Shown here: positions 13,858 through 20,124 of the stretch, in pieces | How the letters are laid out: each line of letters opens with the position of its first letter | Numbering within the stretch: position 1 is the stretch's first letter | Source: Anaerolineaceae bacterium UBA4781 | Lineage (GTDB): Bacteria > Chloroflexota > Anaerolineae > Anaerolineales > Anaerolineaceae | Length of the DNA: 20,124 bases | Direction: 5' to 3' | Assembly: GCA_002403105.1 (NCBI GenBank) | Contig: DHHD01000053.1 | Location: forward strand, 1-20,124 | Notes under the pieces: generated by a model | What the model saw: only the letters and a program-made list of their open reading frames with translations | Database searches by the model: none | What the model was told of the DNA's origin: nothing | Position numbers and translations under genes: made by a program

Positions 13858-14514
13858 ATGGAAGAAACAAGATTCAATATGCCGTTGTTGGGGGATGATT
13901 TTCCGCAGATGACGGTACAAACGACTCATGGAAAAATGACCATCCCGGATGATCTGAAAGGAAAATGGTTCGTTCTTTTCAGCCACCCAGCAGACTTCAC
14001 ACCTGTTTGCACGACCGAATTTGTCGCTTTTCAACAACGTTATGAAGAATTTGAAAAGATGAATTGTCAATTGATCGGTATGTCTGTGGATCAGGTCTAT
14101 TCTCATATTAAATGGATAGAGTGGATCAAAGCAAAACTAAATGTGGAAATAAAATTCCCGGTTATCGCAGCAAATGATACGATTGCCAATAAATTGGGCA
14201 TGCTTCATCCAGGAAAAGGAACAAATACTGTTCGTGCAGTGTTCATCGTTGATCCAAAAGGGAAAGTACGCTTGATCATGTATTATCCCCAAGAGATTGG
14301 GCGCAACATGGATGAGATCGTTCGGGTAGTGAAAGTATTGCAAATTTCCGAAAAGCAGGGCGCTATTCCGGCAGGTTGGCCGAATAACGAGCTGATCAAA
14401 GATAGAATAATCGTTTCCCCTGCAACGGATATGGAAATGGTGAAGAAACGCCTGGAAGATAAATCGTTGGATTGCTTTGACTGGTGGTTCTGCCATAAAC
14501 CCTACCAGAAATAG
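13858..14514 (+). CDS. Peroxiredoxin, Prx6/archaeal thioredoxin-peroxidase type
   Basis: A 218-residue peroxidase that reduces hydrogen peroxide and alkyl hydroperoxides. The peroxidatic cysteine is C51 in PADFTPVCTTEF. C206 and C212 in the C-terminal segment DCFDWWFCHKP match the arrangement of archaeal Prx such as the Aeropyrum enzyme, in which a C-terminal cysteine acts in resolution. The length fits this subfamily. AAGGAG lies six bases before the ATG. No second PerR box is seen in the 79-bp gap, so it is probably transcribed with perR from the PerR-controlled promoter. The reductant is not encoded nearby. Confidence 0.93.
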   Translation: MEETRFNMPLLGDDFPQMTVQTTHGKMTIPDDLKGKWFVLFSHPADFTPVCTTEFVAFQQRYEEFEKMNCQLIGMSVDQVYSHIKWIEWIKAKLNVEIKFPVIAANDTIANKLGMLHPGKGTNTVRAVFIVDPKGKVRLIMYYPQEIGRNMDEIVRVVKVLQISEKQGAIPAGWPNNELIKDRIIVSPATDMEMVKKRLEDKSLDCFDWWFCHKPYQK

Positions 14515-14551
14515 ATCTTTCATGAAACATCTCATTTAAAAAATATTTTTA

Positions 14552-14582
14552 AAAAGGTGTTCCAAAATTCCACTCACCTTTT
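14552..14582. terminator. Bidirectional terminator between peroxiredoxin and MFS genes
   Basis: AAAAGGTG (14552-14559) and CACCTTTT (14575-14582) form a perfect 8-bp stem with a 15-base loop, placed between two convergent genes. T-runs flank it in both reading directions (TTTT then AATTTAAT rightward; TTTTT then more T-rich sequence leftward). Confidence 0.7.
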
Positions 14583-14618
14583 AATTTAATAGAGAATATT
14601 TTTCATCTTGAATTTATC

Positions 14619-15773
14619 TCAACCACGTGGTCGATGGTTAATACTCCTGGCACTGATCAGCAGTGTGATCACGAGAAGACAGATCAGCAGCATGGATACC
14701 CGCAGTGACGCGGTTTCTGCAACTACTCCGATCATGGGTGCTGCGATTAAAGAGCCGACATACCCAAACGTTGCCACACTGGCAATACCGATGCCAGCAG
14801 GAATGCCCGGAGCATTCCCGGCAGCGCTGAAAGTGAGTGGGACAACATTGGCCAGACCCAGCCCTACCAGCGCAAAACCTGCGATGGCAATGATGGGGTT
14901 AAAGGTTGTGATAATGGCTGCCAGTCCTAAGCCTGCGATTGCGCTGCCTGCTCTCACGATCGTAGCGGGTTTCCATTTGCGAACCAGAAAATCACCGGTC
15001 AAACGTCCTACGGTCATGGTCAATGAAAAAGCTGCGTAACCAAGTGCCGCCAATGAGGTATTGGTAGATAGCACATTGGTAAGATAGACCGCGCTCCAAT
15101 CTGCCATGGCGGTCTCCCCGATCACTGAACAAAACGCAATGGCTCCCATTGCCCACAGCGCACGCTCCGGAAGGCGAAATGCAGTCTTCTTTTCTGACCC
15201 TGCTTGGCTCCCTTGCAGCAGGTGTGGATAGCAAACAAGAACGACAATGACGAACAACAAAGCCACCAATGCAAAATGCAGAAAAGGAGTAATAACAGGC
15301 AAGGCTGCCATTCCGGCGCCCAACAGTGCTCCAGCCAGACCCCCGATGCTGAACCCGGCATGAAAGGAAGACATCAGGATGCGCCCTGCCTTTTGTTCCA
15401 CCTGAACAGCTTGTTCGTTCATGGCGATATCCATGGTGCTCATGGCTGCGCCAAAAACAAATAAGGTAAAAAACAATGTGATGGGATTGGGTACCAGCGC
15501 CAACAGGGGGAGTGTTGCGCATAGCAGTAACCCTCCGATTCGCGTCACCTTGGCGCTGCCAAAGCGGGCAATGAATCCGCCGACCAGAGATAACGCTGTG
15601 ATCATCCCTAATGACGCACCGAACAGGATCAAACCAAGCGTTCCTTCACCCATACCCAGGCGGGATTGGATGGACGGAATGCGGGCTACCCAGGTTGCCA
15701 CGATCGCTCCATTGGTAAAAAATGAAGCCAGTACCGCCAATTGTGATTTACCCCCTACCAAGAATCTTTTCAT
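14619..15773 (-). CDS. Major facilitator superfamily transporter, YbjJ-like
   Basis: A 384-residue membrane protein with about 12 hydrophobic helices. Sequence features recall the YbjJ/FucP-like branch: ATWVARIPSIQSRLGMGEGTLG near the N-terminus, then FGAAMSTMDIAMNEQAVQVE and SSFHAGFSIGGLAGA in helices 4-5. The substrate cannot be read from the sequence; sugars or sugar-like metabolites are plausible because its partner is a DeoR-family regulator. GAGGAGT six bases upstream supports the ATG. The gene lies 46 bp downstream of the regulator gene, so both are likely transcribed together. Confidence 0.88.
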   Translation of the reverse strand: MKRFLVGGKSQLAVLASFFTNGAIVATWVARIPSIQSRLGMGEGTLGLILFGASLGMITALSLVGGFIARFGSAKVTRIGGLLLCATLPLLALVPNPITLFFTLFVFGAAMSTMDIAMNEQAVQVEQKAGRILMSSFHAGFSIGGLAGALLGAGMAALPVITPFLHFALVALLFVIVVLVCYPHLLQGSQAGSEKKTAFRLPERALWAMGAIAFCSVIGETAMADWSAVYLTNVLSTNTSLAALGYAAFSLTMTVGRLTGDFLVRKWKPATIVRAGSAIAGLGLAAIITTFNPIIAIAGFALVGLGLANVVPLTFSAAGNAPGIPAGIGIASVATFGYVGSLIAAPMIGVVAETASLRVSMLLICLLVITLLISARSINHRPRG

Positions 15774-15819
15774 AGAAAACTCCTCAATGGTTTTTGTCTC
15801 AGTTCATAATGAAAATGAA

Positions 15820-16590
15820 TTATTCAGCTTTGAATACCTGAATCCCCAGCTTGCGATACACTGTCAGTGCTTCTTCTTCCACCTGTTTTTCAGTGATGAT
15901 ATGCGTAATGGCAGTGCAGGGTGCAACAATGTATGGCCCAACCGTTCCCAGTTTCTCGACTGTAACAGTGGCAACCACGTCCCCGGATTGCTCAATGAAG
16001 GTGCGCATGATGCTTACTTCTTCATATTCATAGATCGTGCAGCCCACATCCGGGTGCAGACCGCAAATACCCAGAAAACAAATATCCGCTTGAAAATGTT
16101 GAATTTGATTAATAGCTTCCGCATCACTTGCAACCAGTTCTTTTTTATTTAAGTGTCCACCAATAAGGATCACATCAATATATTGGTAATTCGCCAGATG
16201 CAGGGCGATTTGTGGACTGATGGTAACAATGGTGGCGTGCAGGTCGAGCGGTAGGTTCTTGGCGATCCCGGTGTTGGTTGTCCCTCCACCGAGCAGAATG
16301 AGCTGCCCATCGCGTACCAGTTCACGCGCTGCCTGCGCCAACCTAACCTTACTGATCGGGTTTTGTTTATCGCGTTCCATGAACGGAATATTGTTGGGGG
16401 CAATGGGGAGGGCACCGCCGTGCACCCGTTTTAATAATCCGGCAGATGCCAGGTCCCGCAGATCGCGCCGGATGGTATCTTCCGAGACTCCAAAACGATG
16501 GCTTAGCTCAGACGCCACCACTCTACCACGCAGGCGCAATTCTTCCAGAATGGCTTGCTGTCTCTCTTGTGGTAGATCGATTGTTTGCAT
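15820..16590 (-). CDS. DeoR-family sugar-responsive transcriptional regulator
   Basis: A 256-residue regulator. The N-terminal helix-turn-helix is typical of DeoR (about 8-58: QERQQAILEELRLRGRV, SHRFGVSEDTIRRDLRDL, then KRVHGGALP). The C-terminal DeoRC sensor (about 75-235) is an ISOCOT-type sugar-phosphate fold, with LLGGGTTNTGIAKNL, VTISPQIALHLA and LIGGHLNKKELVASDAE. The family's DxxK segment near the end reads VTVEKLGTVG, so the usual aspartate is replaced and the ligand may differ. It is first in a two-gene operon with the MFS transporter. The repeats at 16620-16654 are its likely operator. Confidence 0.9.
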   Translation of the reverse strand: MQTIDLPQERQQAILEELRLRGRVVASELSHRFGVSEDTIRRDLRDLASAGLLKRVHGGALPIAPNNIPFMERDKQNPISKVRLAQAARELVRDGQLILLGGGTTNTGIAKNLPLDLHATIVTISPQIALHLANYQYIDVILIGGHLNKKELVASDAEAINQIQHFQADICFLGICGLHPDVGCTIYEYEEVSIMRTFIEQSGDVVATVTVEKLGTVGPYIVAPCTAITHIITEKQVEEEALTVYRKLGIQVFKAE

Positions 16591-16619
16591 AGGTGTTTCT
16601 TATTTCTTCCGCGCTAGTA

Positions 16620-16654
16620 TGCGTATTTATGCATGTTTGTGCATTATATTGCAT
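16620..16654. promoter_or_regulatory. Four phased TGCAT-like direct repeats, candidate DeoR-type operator
   Basis: TGCGT at 16620, then TGCAT at 16630, 16640 and 16650, recur with an exact 10-bp period, one helical turn. They start 30 bp upstream of the deoR-type gene. Short direct repeats upstream of the regulator's own operon are a common operator layout, so autoregulation is plausible. The rest of the 156-bp gap (16591-16746) shows nothing else. Confidence 0.55.
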
Positions 16655-16746
16655 GGATTAAGAGATGTCAAGTTGAAAGGGAAAAAACAGCCAGTACTGA
16701 TGAGAATGAGAAGAAGGGTAATGCATCAGGACGGTTCGAATATCGT

Positions 16747-17328
16747 TTAAAGAGAAATGCTGGCTACTAAAAAGTTGCCTGCTGTTTTCCAAAGAACCTT
16801 CCCCATATTGAGTTGCGCGAATTCGCGTCCGTAAGCATCCTCTTCAAAACGAAAGACCACTCTTCCCCCTGCGGCGAACATGGATGGTCTGGTGAAGCTT
16901 TGAATGATCACGCTGTGCCGTACCCGTTTGCAATGATTCCATTTTTCTTTGTTCTTCTGTTTGGCAACTGATCGTAAAATAGCGATGGTGATCATCCCAC
17001 CGAACCAAAGAAGAAGATTAATAGTCATCAATGCACCAAAATAACTCTTCTGGTTGGCAAACGAGACAAGAAGTATCAAAGCCACTACAAAGATCAAGAA
17101 CGATAACCATCCCCATTTTCGGAATGGCTTGATCAAAGCGTTGCTGAATTGGAGCGCCTCATCACATGCGCTGCATAATGGAGAATTGATGGTCAACGTA
17201 TTGATACATTTATAGCTGTTGTTGGAACCTTGAACCGGGAGCACACCGGTAATGGCAGTATTTTCACATACCACGCAGCGGTTAACAGATCGGTAGCTCG
17301 CAAGATAAGCGGTTAAAATACGTACCAT
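16747..17328 (-). CDS. Hypothetical membrane protein with cysteine pairs (zinc-ribbon-like)
   Basis: A 193-residue protein that I do not recognise. The N-terminal part has CVVC (C18, C21), C41 and CSAC (C52, C55), which could bind zinc. Two hydrophobic helices follow (about 72-91 and 97-117), separated by a short loop. A basic cytosolic stretch (KQKNKEKWNHCKRVR) and a soluble tail of about 60 residues with FRFEEDAYGREFAQLN close the protein. A strong AGAGGAGAA ribosome site precedes the ATG. It is transcribed away from the GH13 gene and is probably a single gene. Confidence 0.8.
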   Translation of the reverse strand: MVRILTAYLASYRSVNRCVVCENTAITGVLPVQGSNNSYKCINTLTINSPLCSACDEALQFSNALIKPFRKWGWLSFLIFVVALILLVSFANQKSYFGALMTINLLLWFGGMITIAILRSVAKQKNKEKWNHCKRVRHSVIIQSFTRPSMFAAGGRVVFRFEEDAYGREFAQLNMGKVLWKTAGNFLVASISL

Positions 17329-17538
17329 TTCTTCTCCTCTTTCTTTGCATTATACAAATGCTAAAAGTGGAAATACAAGTTACCCCTCAAGTTTTTTCGA
17401 TTGAAAAATACAGAAAAAGATATATTGTTTCATTTTAAACGAAGGTGATCAATTTCTATGATTGGGGAGATATTTTCCCAATGATAGAATGAATGTTTAT
17501 CCTCATCTTTTATAAGAACTTTCCGCTATAATTTTTAA
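17329..17538. promoter_or_regulatory. Divergent control region with a 36-bp interrupted palindrome
   Basis: The two divergent genes share this 210-bp spacer. At 17454-17489 the arms TTCTATGATTGGGGA and TTCCCAATGATAGAA mirror each other, with 13 Watson-Crick pairs, one G-T pair, one mismatch and a 6-base centre. There is no T-tract, so an operator is more likely than a terminator. TATAAT at 17527-17532 lies six bases before the GH13 ATG; a matching -35 is not obvious. Confidence 0.5.
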
Positions 17539-20124
17539 ATGGAATTCCATGTTTCCTCCAAAGCACGGAAGAAATACCAGCTTGAAGAATCCCTCTTTTC
17601 TTTTGATGGCAATGCCATCTTCGCTAATTTTCATGCAGCGCGTATCTTCGCCCAGCGCATGAATGAAAAGCGTGACCTGGTCATGCATCCTGAACTCACT
17701 GTGCGCGCCGGGCAGGTGAATGCCATGGGCTTGATCGATGAGATACTCCACTATGTGATTTCCTTGTACCGAACTCAAAAAGCCCCCCGCCTTTATCAAG
17801 ATATAGAAGCTGCTCTGCTAAACGAATTAGGGAAACGAAAACTGACTGCCATGCTGCGAATTTTCACCCGTTATTTTCCGCCCCTTGCTGTCTTTCAAGA
17901 AAAAATGTCGATTGACGAATATCTCACCGGGGAGACGGATGGCATTCCCAATCGTTTTTCTGTGCTTGAAGAAATCCTCATGCTGTGGCTGACCAATCAA
18001 AATCAAGCTTGCTTGCCCTACCAGGAATTGTTTGATGATCGAGAATTGGTCGATAAAACTTCCTATTCCCTTTTCATCACTGCAGTGCATGATTTCTTTG
18101 CATCCCAACCCACCTTTGGTCCGGATGCTCAAAACCTGGTGGATATGTTGCGCAGTCCCGCTATTGCTGTACCGGTTTCACTGCGCGGGCAGCTCGATTA
18201 CATTCGCACCCGCTGGGGGGATCTGCTGGGGCATTATTTGCTGAAACTGCTCGGCAGTTTGAATCTTTTTACTGAAGAAGAACAAATACGTGGGTTGGGG
18301 CCTGCTCCCATACGTGTGCCAGTCTATACTGCGGCTGGTGAAATGGAACTCGAACGTTTCAGTCCCGATGCGGATTGGATGCCACGCTTGGTAATGATGG
18401 CAAAGAATACCTACGTTTGGCTCGATCAACTCAGCAAACGCTACCATCAATCCATTACACGGCTTGACCAGATCCCGAATGAAGAACTGGATCTTCTTGC
18501 TCAATGGGGATTCACCGGGCTATGGTTGATTGGTCTGTGGGAGCGCAGCCGCGCTTCGGCTCGTATCAAACAAGCTTGTGGCAATCCTGAAGCGATTGCT
18601 TCTGCGTACTCTCTCAAAGAATATCGCATTGCAGATGATCTGGGTGGAGAAAACGCTCTGAATGATCTGCGCACCCGCTGCCAGCAGCGTGGCATTCGCC
18701 TGGCGAGTGATATGGTTCCCAATCACATGGCAATCGATTCCACCTGGGTGACGGAACACCCCGATTGGTTTGTCTCCTTGCCTTTTTCTCCCTTCCCGTC
18801 GTATACCTTCAACGGTTCCAACCTGAGTGAAGATGAGCGCGGTGAGATTTATATCGAAGATCATTATTATGACCGTATGGATGCTGCAGTTGTATTTAAA
18901 TATCAAGATCGCAGAGTTGGCCGCACCTACTATATCTATCATGGCAATGACGGTACCAGCATGCCCTGGAATGATACTGCCCAGCTCAATTATCTCGACC
19001 CCAATGTGCGGGAAGCGATCATCCGTACCATTTTGGATGTTGCCCACCGCTTTCCCATCATTCGCTTTGATGCTGCTATGACCCTTGCCAAACAACATTA
19101 TCAGCGCCTGTGGTTCCCTCCACCCGGGGGTGGTTGTGATATTCCTTCGCGCAGTGATTTCAGCCTACCGCAGGATATCTTCAATCAGTACATGCCTCAG
19201 GAATTCTGGCGGGAAGTGGTGGATCGTGTGACAGCCGAAGCGCCTGGTACCTTGCTGCTCGCGGAAGCGTTCTGGTTGATGGAAGGCTATTTTGTACGCA
19301 CCCTGGGGATGCACCGTGTTTACAATTCTGCTTTCATGAATTTACTGCGCGATGAAGAGAACGCCAAATATCGCCAGGTGATGAAGAATACCCTTGAATT
19401 TGACCCGGAGATTCTCAAGCGTTTCGTGAATTTCATGAACAATCCCGATGAGCAGACCGCGGCCACACAATTTGGTAAAGGGGATAAATATTTTGGTATC
19501 TGCACTCTCATGATAACCATGCCTGGATTGCCCATGTTTGGGCATGGCCAAATTGAAGGCTTGACTGAGAAATATGGTATGGAATACAAACGTGCCTACT
19601 GGGATGAACAGCCCGATCAAGCGCTGATGGATCGCCATGCCTGGCAGATCTTCCCGTTGCTCAAACGGCGTTATCTCTTCGCCAACGTTGAACAGTTCTA
19701 CCTGTATGATTTCTATAATACAGAGGGTATGGTGGATGAGAATGTGTTTGCATATTCCAACCGTGCCAGGCAGGAGCGCTCGTTGGTCGTCTATCACAAT
19801 CGTTTTGGAGATACCGCTGGTTGGGTGCGCACCAGTACAGCCTTTATGGATAAACGCAACGGCACCTTGCGCCAGGTGGACGTGCGCACTGGTTTGGATC
19901 TTCCGAATGGCAAGCATACCTTCGTGATCTTCCGTGATGCTCTAACCGGCTTGCAGTATATTCGCAATTGCAGTGAAATCGCGCACAAGGGGTTGAATAT
20001 CCAATTGGATGCTTACCGCGTGCATGTATTTGTCGATTTTCAAATCGTCGAGGATGATGAAAAAGGGAACTGGCAGCAAGTACACGATACACTGAATGGG
20101 CGTGGTGTACAGGATATGCAAACC
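17539..20124 (+). CDS. GH13 alpha-amylase-family protein, C-terminus outside the window
   Basis: 862 codons are open to the window end, so the protein is longer. The first 330 or so residues (opening MEFHVSSKARKKYQLEES) form an all-alpha-looking region unlike standard amylases. The catalytic barrel then follows: GFTGLWLIGLWERS, region I DMVPNH (D391-H396), region II IIRFDAAM (R509, nucleophile D511), region III LLLAEAFW (acid/base E576) and region IV FMNNPDEQ (D637, where most GH13 enzymes have NHD). All three catalytic acids are present, so glycoside hydrolase or transferase activity on alpha-glucans is likely, but the specificity is unknown. No signal peptide is visible, so a cytosolic role (glycogen or maltodextrin metabolism) is inferred. 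The start is fixed by an in-frame TAA directly before the ATG. There is no ribosome site, and TATAAT sits six bases upstream. Confidence 0.88.
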   Translation, partial: MEFHVSSKARKKYQLEESLFSFDGNAIFANFHAARIFAQRMNEKRDLVMHPELTVRAGQVNAMGLIDEILHYVISLYRTQKAPRLYQDIEAALLNELGKRKLTAMLRIFTRYFPPLAVFQEKMSIDEYLTGETDGIPNRFSVLEEILMLWLTNQNQACLPYQELFDDRELVDKTSYSLFITAVHDFFASQPTFGPDAQNLVDMLRSPAIAVPVSLRGQLDYIRTRWGDLLGHYLLKLLGSLNLFTEEEQIRGLGPAPIRVPVYTAAGEMELERFSPDADWMPRLVMMAKNTYVWLDQLSKRYHQSITRLDQIPNEELDLLAQWGFTGLWLIGLWERSRASARIKQACGNPEAIASAYSLKEYRIADDLGGENALNDLRTRCQQRGIRLASDMVPNHMAIDSTWVTEHPDWFVSLPFSPFPSYTFNGSNLSEDERGEIYIEDHYYDRMDAAVVFKYQDRRVGRTYYIYHGNDGTSMPWNDTAQLNYLDPNVREAIIRTILDVAHRFPIIRFDAAMTLAKQHYQRLWFPPPGGGCDIPSRSDFSLPQDIFNQYMPQEFWREVVDRVTAEAPGTLLLAEAFWLMEGYFVRTLGMHRVYNSAFMNLLRDEENAKYRQVMKNTLEFDPEILKRFVNFMNNPDEQTAATQFGKGDKYFGICTLMITMPGLPMFGHGQIEGLTEKYGMEYKRAYWDEQPDQALMDRHAWQIFPLLKRRYLFANVEQFYLYDFYNTEGMVDENVFAYSNRARQERSLVVYHNRFGDTAGWVRTSTAFMDKRNGTLRQVDVRTGLDLPNGKHTFVIFRDALTGLQYIRNCSEIAHKGLNIQLDAYRVHVFVDFQIVEDDEKGNWQQVHDTLNGRGVQDMQT

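Noticed and set aside
15204..16750. Rightward open frames of 86-243 codons opposite the MFS and DeoR genes
   Set aside because: They cross both the leftward genes and their spacer and show no domain features.
18520..19917. Several leftward open frames of up to 192 codons opposite the GH13 gene
   Set aside because: They mirror the codon structure of the GH13 frame, which holds all four conserved catalytic regions.
1..20124. CRISPR arrays, tRNA/rRNA genes, insertion sequences
   Set aside because: No regularly spaced repeats, tRNA-like cloverleaf, rRNA segments or transposase genes were seen on reading through the window.

Overview
The window looks like a chromosomal segment of an anaerobic bacterium. 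My best guess is Chloroflexota, class Anaerolineae, because the long GH13 protein at the right edge has an N-terminal region of a kind I associate with that group. This placement rests on memory of protein families, not on any search. No rRNA, tRNA, transposase, integrase or CRISPR array is visible.

Left region (1-3887, all leftward). Three closely spaced genes form one apparent operon. In transcription order they are an HD-domain protein ending in a RyR (ryanodine-receptor type) domain, a TIR protein with a leucine-rich-repeat C-terminus, and an unrecognised protein that runs off the left edge. A TIR domain (a fold that often cleaves NAD+ or makes cyclic ADP-ribose-type signals) beside a RyR domain (suspected nucleotide-ligand sensor) and an HD phosphohydrolase looks like a nucleotide-signalling or defence cassette. 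This is the most interesting part of the window.

Middle region (4183-11520, all rightward). A strong sigma-70-like promoter precedes an alpha-mannoside use operon: two-domain class I mannose-6-phosphate isomerase, MngB-like GH38 alpha-mannosidase, PTS EIIB, PTS EIIC, a hairpin spacer, PTS EIIA and a GntR/UTRA regulator. The predicted route is import and phosphorylation of a mannoside such as mannosylglycerate, hydrolysis to mannose-6-phosphate, then isomerisation to fructose-6-phosphate. The general PTS proteins (EI, HPr) are not here. This block looks more AT-rich than the genes to its right and may have been acquired.

Right-middle region (11650-14582). It holds a cysteine-rich DUF3795 protein (leftward), a DeoD-type purine nucleoside phosphorylase, and a perR-peroxiredoxin pair. 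A perfect PerR box overlaps the -10 element of the perR promoter, so the pair is very probably peroxide-induced and autoregulated.

Right region (14619-20124). A leftward deoR-family regulator plus MFS transporter pair has four 10-bp-phased TGCAT-like repeats just upstream. Next come a small zinc-ribbon membrane protein (leftward) and, divergently, a long GH13 alpha-amylase-family protein that is cut off by the window end and may be translated from a leaderless mRNA. A 36-bp interrupted palindrome lies between the last two genes.
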